Source of the DNA: Dethiosulfovibrio peptidovorans
Lineage (GTDB): Bacteria > Synergistota > Synergistia > Synergistales > Dethiosulfovibrionaceae
Length of the DNA: 64,000 nucleotides
NCBI GenBank assembly: GCA_002748665.1
Contig: PDTB01000018.1
Span: 81,107 to 145,106, forward strand
Direction of reading: 5' to 3'
This document shows positions 26,227 through 35,026 of this stretch, piece after piece (position 1 is the stretch's first letter; every line of letters starts with the position of its first letter). Position numbers and translations under genes: made by a program. A model generated the notes under the pieces. The model had not been told where the DNA came from and did no database searches. It saw only the letters and a program-made list of their open reading frames with translations.

Positions 26227-27120
26227 ATGACAATACAAATGTTCGTTCAACATTTCTTTAATGCTCTTACCCTAGGGAGCCTATACGCCCTCATCGCCAT
26301 TGGCTACACTATGGTCTACGGTATTTTACGCCTGATCAACTTTGCCCACGGTGATATCTTCATGTTAGGCGCCTATTTTATATTTTTTGCCGGATCGCTT
26401 TTTCATCTTCCCTGGATCGTTGGGGCGGTTGTATCCATTCTTCTCTGTGCTCTGTGTGGGGTTATGGTGGATCGAGTAGCCTATAAACCCCTGCGGGATG
26501 CGCCACGGATCTCGGCCTTGATAAGCTCCATAGGTATGTCCTTCCTCATTGAGAATCTGGCTATCGTTGTCTTTAGCGGTATACCTCGTCCTGTAGTTCG
26601 TCCAGATTTCTTCGTCAAGGTCATGGTGATCAGGGGAATTCGGGTCTTGCCTCTGGCGGTTATCGTCCCGATAGTCTGCCTCGTCTTGGTCTTAGGGCTG
26701 CTTTTTATCGTGTATAAGACGAAACCTGGACTGGCTATGAGAGCGATCTCCAAGGATATCGAGACCACCCGGCTTATGGGGGTCTCCGTAAATCGCATTA
26801 TCGCTTTGACATTTGGCTTGGGATCCGCTTTGGCCGCAGCCTCGGGGATTATGTGGGCTCTTCGGTATCCTCAGATCCAGCCCCTCATGGGGTTCATGCC
26901 TGGGATCAAGGCTTTTATCGCTGCGGTGGTCGGTGGTATCGGATCAATCCAGGGAGCTGTGGCAGGGGGCATGATCCTGGGATTCGTTGAAATTATGACT
27001 GTGGCCTTTTTCCCGGAGCTCTCAGGGTATAAGGATGCCTTTGCTTTTATACTTCTGATTGTTATTTTATTAGCTAGGCCCACGGGTTTGATGGGCGAGA
27101 GAATCGAGGAGAAAGTATAA
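26227..27120 (+). CDS. livH: Branched-chain amino-acid ABC transporter permease LivH
   Basis: 297-aa inner-membrane permease with about eight hydrophobic helices. N-terminal signature: LTLGSLYALIAIGYTMVYGI and LRLINFAHGDIFMLGAY. C-terminal part: IKAFIAAVVGGIGSIQGAVA, the EAA-like region that contacts the ATPases. The ATG has GGGAGG 8 nt upstream. The stop overlaps the livM ATG by 1 nt (TAATG). Confidence 0.93.
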   Translation: MTIQMFVQHFFNALTLGSLYALIAIGYTMVYGILRLINFAHGDIFMLGAYFIFFAGSLFHLPWIVGAVVSILLCALCGVMVDRVAYKPLRDAPRISALISSIGMSFLIENLAIVVFSGIPRPVVRPDFFVKVMVIRGIRVLPLAVIVPIVCLVLVLGLLFIVYKTKPGLAMRAISKDIETTRLMGVSVNRIIALTFGLGSALAAASGIMWALRYPQIQPLMGFMPGIKAFIAAVVGGIGSIQGAVAGGMILGFVEIMTVAFFPELSGYKDAFAFILLIVILLARPTGLMGERIEEKV

Positions 27121-28169
27121 TGGCGACCAACACCACGAGAAACCGATCTCTCACGTTGGCCCTGCTGGCTGTCGTGGCGGTGTTCCTCTGGTGGGCTCCG
27201 ACCCACCTGGACGGCTACAAGATCCAGATCCTGAATCTGATCGCTATCTACTCCATTCTAGGGCTCAGTCTGAACTTGATCTACGGATTTACGGGGATGT
27301 TCTCCCTGGGAACGGCTGGGTTCATGTGTATCGGAGCGTATGTCTCGTCCATGCTTATCCTGCCTGAGATGCAAAAGGACATGATCTTTATCCTTGAACC
27401 CTTGAATCCGGTCCTGTACGGTGCTCATGCCCCCTTCGTGGTGGCTGTTTTTGCCGGTGGAGTTGCAGCTGCCCTTGCGGGGTTGATCATAGGGGTACCG
27501 GTGCTCCGTCTGGGGGGTGACTACCTGGGTATCGCTACCTTGGGTTTTGCCGAGATCATCCGGGTAGTGGCCAACAACTTGCCGACCATCACCAACGGAG
27601 CCTTGGGACTCAAGGGCATACCGGGGTATGCCACTCTCTGGTGGAACTACGGCTGGATGGCCTTCACCCTCTACGTCATGTACCGGTTGGTCAACAGCAA
27701 CTTTGGTAACGCCCTGAAAGCTATTCGAGACGATGAGTTGGCAGCCAAGGCTATGGGTATCGATACCTTTCGGTATCGGGTGATCTCCTTCACGGTGGGA
27801 TCTTTCTTTGCAGGGATCGGGGGAGCTCTTATGGCGAGTCTCTTAACCACCATCGATCCCAAGATGTTCATGGTGATTATGACCTACAATGTCCTCATGG
27901 TGGTGGTGGCCGGAGGTCTGGGATCCCTGACGGGAAGCGTCATTGGGGCTGTGATCGTGACGGTCCTTTTGGAGTGGCTTCGTTTCGTGGAGAATCCCAT
28001 TTCCCTCGGCTCTTTCGAGATGCCGGGAATTCCGGGCATGAGAATGGTCATCTTTGCCCTGGCGCTGATTATTATCATCCTCTATCGTCCTGAAGGGGTC
28101 ATGGGGACTCGGGAGTTGTCCTGGAACCGCCTGTTGTCGTGGAGAAAGAGAGGAGCCGCCCATGAGTGA
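27120..28169 (+). CDS. livM: Branched-chain amino-acid ABC transporter permease LivM
   Basis: 349-aa second permease. Hydrophobic helices throughout; signatures LSLNLIYGFTGMFSLGTAGF, LRLGGDYLGIATLGFAEIIR and MVVVAGGLGSLTGSVIGAV. It pairs with LivH to form the membrane channel. It begins inside the livH stop (TAATG) and overlaps livG by 8 nt, so all subunits are probably made in step. Confidence 0.93.
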   Translation: MATNTTRNRSLTLALLAVVAVFLWWAPTHLDGYKIQILNLIAIYSILGLSLNLIYGFTGMFSLGTAGFMCIGAYVSSMLILPEMQKDMIFILEPLNPVLYGAHAPFVVAVFAGGVAAALAGLIIGVPVLRLGGDYLGIATLGFAEIIRVVANNLPTITNGALGLKGIPGYATLWWNYGWMAFTLYVMYRLVNSNFGNALKAIRDDELAAKAMGIDTFRYRVISFTVGSFFAGIGGALMASLLTTIDPKMFMVIMTYNVLMVVVAGGLGSLTGSVIGAVIVTVLLEWLRFVENPISLGSFEMPGIPGMRMVIFALALIIIILYRPEGVMGTRELSWNRLLSWRKRGAAHE

Positions 28170-28950
28170 CCGTAGGGTGATATTGGATGCCAAAGGGCTG
28201 ACCATGCGTTTTGGTGGCGTCACTGCGGTGAGCGATTTTAGCATGGCCGTTCAGGAGCATCGGATTGTAGGTCTCATCGGGCCCAATGGGGCTGGTAAGA
28301 CAACGTCGTTTAACATGATCACTGGATACTATACTCCCACCGAGGGTACGGTTCAGTTTGACGGTACGGAAATCAACGGTATACCGCCCCATAAGGTCTG
28401 TTATCTTGGAATCGCTCGGACCTTCCAGAATATCCGGCTTTTTAGAAACGAGACGGTCCTTCAGAATGTCATGATCGGTGCTCATCTCAGACAGAAGAGC
28501 CGGTGGTGGCAGGCTCCCCTTATGTTGCCTTCTTTTATGCGAGAGGAGCGGGTGGTCAGGGATCGGGCCATGGAGTTGTTGGAGAAAGTCAACCTTCATA
28601 CGGTGGCGCACGAGCGTTCCGACTCGCTGTCCTACGGGCAACAGCGACGATTGGAGATTGCACGGGCTCTTGCAACGGAACCTCGCTTCCTTCTTCTTGA
28701 CGAGCCTGCTGCGGGAATGAACCCCGAGGAGTCTCAGGTGCTGATGAGCTTTATCCAGAGGCTGCGGGACGAGTTTCGCCTTACCGTGCTCCTCATTGAG
28801 CACGATATGAAGGTCGTTATGGGTGTCTGCGAATACATCTGGGTATTGGATTACGGCAAGCTCATAGCTCAGGGGAGCCCCGAGGATATTCAGGGGAACC
28901 CCAAGGTGATCGAGGCATACCTGGGAGAGGAGTTTCTGGCCGATGCTTAA
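28162..28950 (+). CDS. livG: Branched-chain amino-acid ABC transporter ATP-binding protein LivG
   Basis: 262-aa ATPase. Walker A GPNGAGKTTSFNMITG, signature SYGQQRRLEIARALA, Walker B FLLLDEPAAGMNPEE and an H-loop at LLIEHDMKVVMG. The LivG-type insert (IARTFQNIRLF) and a C-terminal extension ending in IEAYLGEEF are present. Overlaps both livM and livF. Confidence 0.94.
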   Translation: MSDRRVILDAKGLTMRFGGVTAVSDFSMAVQEHRIVGLIGPNGAGKTTSFNMITGYYTPTEGTVQFDGTEINGIPPHKVCYLGIARTFQNIRLFRNETVLQNVMIGAHLRQKSRWWQAPLMLPSFMREERVVRDRAMELLEKVNLHTVAHERSDSLSYGQQRRLEIARALATEPRFLLLDEPAAGMNPEESQVLMSFIQRLRDEFRLTVLLIEHDMKVVMGVCEYIWVLDYGKLIAQGSPEDIQGNPKVIEAYLGEEFLADA

Positions 28951-29653
28951 GATCAAAGATTTGAACGTCCACTACGGGGGAATTCACGCCGTCAAGGGAA
29001 TCTCCATTGATGTTCCTGAAGGTCGGATTGTCACCTTGATCGGAGCCAACGGTGCTGGAAAGAGCAGTACTATCAGAGCCATATCGGGACTTCTTCGGCA
29101 AACGAAAGGGCAGGTTCTGTACGGAGAGCCAGGGGTCAATCTCCTGAAGAAATCCCCCGAAGACATCGTCAAGGCTGGGGTGGTTATGTGTCCCGAAGGA
29201 CGGCGTATCTTCCCGCACCTCTCAGTGGAGGAGAACCTTGATTTGGGGGCCTACATCCGGTCAGATCGTGATGGGGTAGAGAAAGATATGCGGTGGGTTT
29301 ACGATCTCTTTCCCCGGTTGAAGGAACGCTCTTGGCAGAAGGGGGGAACCCTCTCGGGTGGCGAACAGCAGATGTTGGCTGTCGGTCGGGCTCTCATGAG
29401 TCGGCCGAGCTTGATTATGTTGGATGAGCCCTCCCTTGGCCTGGCCCCTCTTCTGGTGAAGGAGGTCTTTGAAATTATCCAGGAGATCAACTCGCAGGGC
29501 AAGACGGTCCTGCTCGTCGAGCAGAACGCCTTCGCTGCCTTGAAAATCGCTCATTATGCCTACGTTCTGGAGGTGGGCTCCGTTGTCCTTCAGGGAACAG
29601 GGCAGGAGCTTCTGCTCAATCCCAAAGTCAAGGACGCTTACCTCGGAGGCTGA
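28943..29653 (+). CDS. livF: Branched-chain amino-acid ABC transporter ATP-binding protein LivF
   Basis: 236-aa ATPase partner of LivG. Walker A GANGAGKSSTIRAISG, signature LSGGEQQMLAVGRALM, Walker B LIMLDEPSLGLAP, and the LivF-type VCPEGRRIFPHLSVEENL. Ends KDAYLGG. Last gene of the liv operon, followed by a terminator. Confidence 0.94.
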   Translation: MLKIKDLNVHYGGIHAVKGISIDVPEGRIVTLIGANGAGKSSTIRAISGLLRQTKGQVLYGEPGVNLLKKSPEDIVKAGVVMCPEGRRIFPHLSVEENLDLGAYIRSDRDGVEKDMRWVYDLFPRLKERSWQKGGTLSGGEQQMLAVGRALMSRPSLIMLDEPSLGLAPLLVKEVFEIIQEINSQGKTVLLVEQNAFAALKIAHYAYVLEVGSVVLQGTGQELLLNPKVKDAYLGG

Positions 29654-29671
29654 ATATCGTCAAATTCTCGC

Positions 29672-29702
29672 AGGGAGGCCAAATGGCCTCCCTTTCTTTT
29701 TG
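29672..29702 (+). terminator. Terminator of the liv operon
   Basis: AGGGAGGCC and GGCCTCCCT form a perfect 9-bp stem with an AAAT loop, followed by TTCTTTTT. It starts 19 nt after the livF stop. Confidence 0.9.
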
Positions 29703-29716
29703 TTTATGTTCGCCTT

Positions 29717-29747
29717 TTGTGTATAGCCTCGGCTTTTGTGTCATAAT
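29717..29747 (+). promoter_or_regulatory. Possible promoter before pgsA
   Basis: CATAAT (29742-29747) resembles a -10 box; TTGTGT (29717-29722) is a possible -35 at 19 bp, longer than ideal. It is the only candidate in the gap after the liv terminator. Confidence 0.35.
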
Positions 29748-29807
29748 AGGTAAGTTTGAACGATGTTGAATCTCTTCGCGTAGCATCCGAATAAAGGAGG
29801 TGAGGCC

Positions 29808-30377
29808 ATGTCGTCCCTGAACGTGCCCAATATTCTCAGTCTCTCCAGAATTTTTCTGGCTCCGCTCGTGGTCTTTCTCCTGACCGTCAGGATAGATTTC
29901 GATATTCCCTATCTGTTGAACCTGGGGCTGGATGTCACCTATGGCGATATTCTCGCTGGGTTGATCTTCATCGTTGCGGCTCTCACCGACACCGCAGACG
30001 GATACATCGCCCGAAAAAAGGGGATTGTCACCAATTTTGGTATGTTTATCGATCCTCTCTCCGATAAGGTCCTGGTTGTGGCAGCGCTCATCTCGCTGGT
30101 CGAGCTGGGACGGCTTCCCGCATGGATGGTGGTGGTGATCGTCTCCCGGGACTTTGTGGTGAGCGGTCTTCGGATGGTAGCGGCTGTCGGGGGTGCTGTG
30201 ATTCCGGCGTCCTGGACGGGAAAGGTTAAGACGGTCGTTCAGATCGTGGCTATCAGCATGGTCATTTTCAAGGTCCCTTTGGGGATGCCCGCCATGTGGC
30301 TGGCCTTGGTGTTCACCGTGTGGTCCGGTGTGTCCTATCTGACTGCCGGGTGGTCTCTTATCGTGGAGGCTGACTAG
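29808..30377 (+). CDS. pgsA: CDP-diacylglycerol-glycerol-3-phosphate 3-phosphatidyltransferase
   Basis: 189-aa membrane enzyme that makes phosphatidylglycerol phosphate. The CDP-alcohol phosphotransferase motif DG-x2-AR-x8-G-x3-D-x3-D is complete: TDTADGYIARKK followed by GMFIDPLSDK. Several hydrophobic helices surround it, and the N-terminus NVPNILSLSRIFLAPLVV is typical. AAAGGAGGTGAGG precedes the ATG. Confidence 0.92.
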   Translation: MSSLNVPNILSLSRIFLAPLVVFLLTVRIDFDIPYLLNLGLDVTYGDILAGLIFIVAALTDTADGYIARKKGIVTNFGMFIDPLSDKVLVVAALISLVELGRLPAWMVVVIVSRDFVVSGLRMVAAVGGAVIPASWTGKVKTVVQIVAISMVIFKVPLGMPAMWLALVFTVWSGVSYLTAGWSLIVEAD

Positions 30378-30405
30378 AAATCTACGGGATTTGAGGTGGA
30401 TCGGT

Positions 30406-33165
30406 GTGTTTGGCACATTGAAAAAAGCGTTAGGGCTGGATCCTAACGAGAGAGCTTTAAAGCGATATGCTCGAGGAGTCTCCAATATCAATGATCTGGA
30501 GCCCCAAATGCAGTCCTTGTCCGATGAGGATATTCTTCGAAAAGCAGCTGCCCTTCGGGAGGAGCTCTTCCCCTTAGAGGGGCAGGAGCTTCGGGAGGCA
30601 TTAGATCGCTACCTTCCTACGGTTTTTGCCATGGTTCGGGAGGTCTCTGTCAGAACCCTGGGGCTTCGCCACTTTGACGTCCAGCTTATGGGAGGCATGG
30701 CCCTCCACGAGGGCAATATCGCCGAGATGAAGACCGGCGAGGGGAAAACTCTGGTGGCTCCCTTGGCGGTAATCCTCAATGCTCTGACTGGCCGAGGGGT
30801 CCATGTGGTGACGGTCAACGATTATCTGGCCAAGCGGGATGCGGCGTGGATGGAACCCCTGTACCGGGGGCTGGGCCTCTCAGTGAGTGTGATCTATTCC
30901 TTCATGGATCCCGAGGAGCGACGTGCTGCCTACGAAGCCGATGTAACCTATGGAACCAACAGCGAGTTTGGCTTTGACTACCTCAGAGATAACATGGTCC
31001 TTGCCAAAAACCAGATGGTTCAGAGAGGTCACAATTTCTGTATAGTCGACGAGGTAGACTCTATCCTGGTGGACGAGGCCAGAACGCCTCTGATCATTTC
31101 AGGGCCGTCGGAGGACAGTGAGGAACCGTATCGAGCGGCAGATCAGGTGGCCAGCCGTCTCTCGGGTGTGGCAAAGGATCCTAACGAGGTTCGACCGTCT
31201 CTGCTGGATGCTCAGGAGTGTCCAGAGCCCGATGCGGACTTCGAGTACGATGAAAAGGAACGTTCTGTGGCTCTGACATCCCGGGGAATTGCCAAGTGTG
31301 AGTCCCTTACGAAGACTCCAGACCTGTTTACGGATATGGCCTACAGCGACACGGCTCACAAAATTCTCCAAGCCATAAAGGCCAGGACCCTGTTCCAGAG
31401 GGATACCCATTACGTGGTTAAAGATGGCGAGATTGTCATCGTGGACGAGTTTACCGGCCGTCTCATGTTTGGTCGAAGATACTCGGACGGGCTCCATCAG
31501 GCCATAGAGGCCAAAGAGCGGGTGAAGATCGGTAAGGAGAGTCAGACCCTTGCTACGATAACCCTTCAGAACTATTTCCGCATGTACCGAAAACTGGCTG
31601 GGATGACTGGCACCGCTGCTACAGAGGCCGAGGAATTCAAGGAAATATACGGTTTAGGTGTCGTGGTGGTTCCCACAAACCGACCGATTGTTCGGGATGA
31701 CATGGCCGACCAGGTTTATCAGACCAAGTCCGAAAAATTTGCCGCTGTGGCCGATGAGATCCAGGAGATATCCTCGCAGGGGCGTCCCATCCTGGTGGGT
31801 ACCACATCAGTTGAGCAATCTGAGCGACTCAGCAAGTTGTTGAAGGCTCGGAAGGTTCCTCATCAGGTCTTGAACGCCAAATACCATGAGAAGGAATCTC
31901 TCATAGTGGCCCAGGCTGGTAGGCTTGGCGCCGTGACCGTGGCTACAAACATGGCGGGACGGGGAACTGATATCCTTTTGGGAGGGAATCCTGAGTACCT
32001 GGCTCAGGAGGAGCTTCGCAAAGAGGGCCACGACACCGAGAGTGCCCTGGATCGCTACGGAGAGCTTTTGGACGAGTTTCGGACGACCTGTGCTTCGGAA
32101 AAGGAGAAGGTTTTGGAACTTGGGGGCCTGTGTATTCTGGGGACTGAGCGTCACGAGGCTCGACGAATTGATAACCAGCTTCGAGGGCGTTCCGGTCGAC
32201 AGGGAGATCCCGGGAGTTCTCGGTTTTTCCTTTCTTTGGAAGATGATCTCCTTCGGCTTTTCGGTTCAGAGCGTATTCAAGGTCTCATGGGCAAACTGGG
32301 GCTTGAGGAAGGAGAGGCCATTGAACACTCTCTTCTGACCCGAGCGATAGAGTCGGCACAGAAAAAAGTAGAACAGCTTCATTACGATATCCGTAGGCAG
32401 CTTTTGATGTACGATAACGTTATGAATCGCCAGCGAGAGGCCGTCTACGACGAGCGTCAGCGAATTCTCTCCGACGAAAATGTGGTGGAGCATGGGTGGG
32501 AGATCATCTCGGGCGTTACAGAGGATATTCTGGATGGGGCTTTCCCGGAGAATGGAGACCCCGATCCTGAGAGTGCGGCCATCCGGCTCAAGGCACTTTT
32601 CTGGCCTGGGGTGGAGCATCCCCTTGATGGTGTTGATGCGATACAGGCTTTGCCCAGGGCCAAGGAGGCTATTCTGCTCGACCTCAAGTCCCGCTATGAC
32701 GGAAAAGTGGCTGACATGGGGGCCGATTCGTGCAGCGACCTGTTCCGCTTCATCTCTCTGCACGTTCTGGACGGGAGCTGGAAGGAACATCTGTTAGCCA
32801 TGGATGCCCTGAGACAGGGAATTGGTCTTCGAGCTGTAGGGCAGAAGGATCCCCTGTTGGAGTACCAGTTCGAGTCGTATGCTCTGTTCCAGGAATCAAT
32901 GGCTCAAGTTCGAGAATCCATCGCTCAGCTTCTTTTCCGCGTAGCGGTGGCTTCCGAACCTCGTTCTTCTGTATCCCGAAAGGACGTCAGAGAGAGTCGG
33001 GAGTTTGCTCTTCCCTCGCCGGGAGGGATACCCGTGCCGGGGAGCCATGCTGGAGAGGGGCGACCTGAACCATTCAGACGTCAGGGGCGAAAAATTGGGC
33101 GCAACGAGAAATGTCCATGTGGAAGCGGAAAAAAATACAAAAACTGCTGTGGTTCTAATCGTTAG
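30406..33165 (+). CDS. secA: Preprotein translocase ATPase SecA
   Basis: Motor that drives proteins through SecYEG. 919 aa. Walker A is in AEMKTGEGKTLVAPL near residue 111. Also present are YGTNSEFGFDYLRDNM, the DEVDSILVDEARTPLIISG helicase motif, TNMAGRGTDILLGGNP, ERHEARRIDNQLRGRSGRQG, and the C-terminal zinc SEC-C motif NEKCPCGSGKKYKNCCG that binds SecB/ribosomes. GTG 30406 with GAGGTGG 6 nt upstream gives FGTLKKALGLDPNERALKRY, matching the family; TTG 30391 would add five residues. Confidence 0.96.
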   Translation: MFGTLKKALGLDPNERALKRYARGVSNINDLEPQMQSLSDEDILRKAAALREELFPLEGQELREALDRYLPTVFAMVREVSVRTLGLRHFDVQLMGGMALHEGNIAEMKTGEGKTLVAPLAVILNALTGRGVHVVTVNDYLAKRDAAWMEPLYRGLGLSVSVIYSFMDPEERRAAYEADVTYGTNSEFGFDYLRDNMVLAKNQMVQRGHNFCIVDEVDSILVDEARTPLIISGPSEDSEEPYRAADQVASRLSGVAKDPNEVRPSLLDAQECPEPDADFEYDEKERSVALTSRGIAKCESLTKTPDLFTDMAYSDTAHKILQAIKARTLFQRDTHYVVKDGEIVIVDEFTGRLMFGRRYSDGLHQAIEAKERVKIGKESQTLATITLQNYFRMYRKLAGMTGTAATEAEEFKEIYGLGVVVVPTNRPIVRDDMADQVYQTKSEKFAAVADEIQEISSQGRPILVGTTSVEQSERLSKLLKARKVPHQVLNAKYHEKESLIVAQAGRLGAVTVATNMAGRGTDILLGGNPEYLAQEELRKEGHDTESALDRYGELLDEFRTTCASEKEKVLELGGLCILGTERHEARRIDNQLRGRSGRQGDPGSSRFFLSLEDDLLRLFGSERIQGLMGKLGLEEGEAIEHSLLTRAIESAQKKVEQLHYDIRRQLLMYDNVMNRQREAVYDERQRILSDENVVEHGWEIISGVTEDILDGAFPENGDPDPESAAIRLKALFWPGVEHPLDGVDAIQALPRAKEAILLDLKSRYDGKVADMGADSCSDLFRFISLHVLDGSWKEHLLAMDALRQGIGLRAVGQKDPLLEYQFESYALFQESMAQVRESIAQLLFRVAVASEPRSSVSRKDVRESREFALPSPGGIPVPGSHAGEGRPEPFRRQGRKIGRNEKCPCGSGKKYKNCCGSNR

Positions 33166-33188
33166 GCTATACTAGGGGAGGATATGTC

Positions 33189-34973
33189 ATGAATCGTTGG
33201 CGACTATCAAGTGTCAGTTTCTTTTTGATTCTTATATGGTCTGTTGCAGCAACAGCTTTTGAACCGATAGACATACCCAGGCTTGTTCAGGAAGCTCCCC
33301 CTTTGGGAACCTATGGAGAACCGCCTGCGGTGATCTGGCAGCGTCAGGAGTCCTACGGACTTCGTCCCGACGGGGCCATGGTGAAAGACAGTCTGTGGAT
33401 CGTTCTCGTGACCGAGACCTTAAATCCAACCTGGCCTCAAAACCTGCTCCATGTCCCTCATCCTGGCTCCCTCAAGATCCTGGAGGCGGACCTGTACGAC
33501 CCGGTTTCGGGAAAGAAACTTCGATCCCTGGAGGCCTCTATTAACGACGAAAAGGGCTACTCGACCTGTTCTATGACCTTGGGCGATGTCGACGAAGCGG
33601 TCTTGGTTCTCCGTTTTCGTCAGGTATATGATGGTCGGTTTTCCGTTGGGGGGATCGTCCATTTTGCCTCTGATCTTCCCATGTGGGAGGGCTCTGTCTC
33701 GGTCTCGGTTCCCTCCGGGACCCAGCTCAATGTCCAGAGTAACCGGCTCGACCCACCTAAATCCATAAACAAGGCTGGTATGACCATCCGCCGCTGGTCG
33801 ATCTATAATCTCCCGGCGCGGGAGAGGCCGTCCTTGCTTCGCCGTGGTGATCCGTATCTGGCTTTTGGACTCAGGTCTGGGAAAGATTCGTTCCTGTACC
33901 TGCTTTCAGAGTTGAAATCCATGCTTGTGCCGTCCGTTCCGTCTCGGTTTAAGCCTCTCTTTGAGAAAGCAAACCGAGTCACTGCGGGTGTCGCTCTCAT
34001 GCGAGCCATGGATGGTCAGGTTATTCCTGAGAGTCGGGGCTGTCTTCGGGAACCTATTCCAGAAGAAGGACCCTGGACCGAATGGGAACGACCGTTCCTT
34101 CTCCAATCATGGCTCAAAAAATTGGGGTGGAAAGCTCAGGTTTTTTGGACCACATTTCTCCCTCTGGCTCCTAACGTGCCAGTCTCCATCGAATCCTTGC
34201 TCGTCCCTGTGCTTCGAGTGGCTCCTCCTGGATCAGATGGGTGGATGTATGTTCCCGGTCAGACAGTGGAGCCTGGAGAGTCCCCTCCGTCCCTGACAGG
34301 GAAAACTCTGTATGGAGTCTCCGCAGGGAACGAGCTTTTGACCTGCTCAGTTGAGCAGGGGAAAATGGCGGAGCACCGACTGACGTTGGACTGGGATCTG
34401 TCGTTAAACTTGAAGGGGGTTCTTGAGGGTATACTGCACCTGTGGGTCAGAAATGGATGGGTCCAGGTGATGCCTCTGTCGGAGGACATAACCTGGTCTG
34501 GGCTGGAGGCTCTACTTCCCAGCGTCTTAACGTGGCGGGCTGGGGATATGGATTTCTATCCCATGCACTATGGGTATCGAATCGATATTCCCGTCCGAAA
34601 GGCTACGGGAATTCCCGGTGGTCCTGGTATGTTGCTTCGCCTTCCCTGCTTGGTGCCTGGTGCTCTGGATGATTTAGGTCGGGAGAAGGACGGGGAGTTT
34701 CTGTTTCCTTTTGTGGTTGAGCAACAGTATCGTGTCGCTCTCCCGAAGGGTGTTGAGGTCCTCTCGCTTCCTCCGATGAATGATCACTCCGACGGACATT
34801 TGCGTTTCACCGAGGTCCTTCGATTCAGTAAAAAACAGAGAGCTCTTTTGGGAGAGGAAAAGGTCGTTTCAGGTACGATATGCTACGATCAAGTTACGCG
34901 CTCGGGGCTGGGCAAGCTCTTGGGCTCTTGGCTTCGGTGGCGGAGTCTTTCGATACCCTTATCCATTCGGTGA
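33189..34973 (+). CDS. Secreted DUF3857-like protein of unknown function
   Basis: 594 aa. A signal peptide (residues 1-23, core FFLILIWSVAATA) is followed by a region like the DUF3857 domain found before transglutaminase-like modules: pattern IWQRQESYGLRPDGAMVKDS, DPVSGKKLRSLEASINDEKG and LRFRQVYDGRF. The middle and C-terminal parts are beta-rich, and I see no Cys-His-Asp transglutaminase set, so any such module would be inactive or absent. It lies 23 nt after secA, has GGGGAGG before the ATG, and precedes argS. Role unknown; envelope location is inferred from the signal. Confidence 0.6.
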   Translation: MNRWRLSSVSFFLILIWSVAATAFEPIDIPRLVQEAPPLGTYGEPPAVIWQRQESYGLRPDGAMVKDSLWIVLVTETLNPTWPQNLLHVPHPGSLKILEADLYDPVSGKKLRSLEASINDEKGYSTCSMTLGDVDEAVLVLRFRQVYDGRFSVGGIVHFASDLPMWEGSVSVSVPSGTQLNVQSNRLDPPKSINKAGMTIRRWSIYNLPARERPSLLRRGDPYLAFGLRSGKDSFLYLLSELKSMLVPSVPSRFKPLFEKANRVTAGVALMRAMDGQVIPESRGCLREPIPEEGPWTEWERPFLLQSWLKKLGWKAQVFWTTFLPLAPNVPVSIESLLVPVLRVAPPGSDGWMYVPGQTVEPGESPPSLTGKTLYGVSAGNELLTCSVEQGKMAEHRLTLDWDLSLNLKGVLEGILHLWVRNGWVQVMPLSEDITWSGLEALLPSVLTWRAGDMDFYPMHYGYRIDIPVRKATGIPGGPGMLLRLPCLVPGALDDLGREKDGEFLFPFVVEQQYRVALPKGVEVLSLPPMNDHSDGHLRFTEVLRFSKKQRALLGEEKVVSGTICYDQVTRSGLGKLLGSWLRWRSLSIPLSIR

Positions 34974-35026
34974 TTAAATAATGGCTGGATGGTGCTGTGC
35001 CAAATTAGAAAGGGAGTTTGATATCG

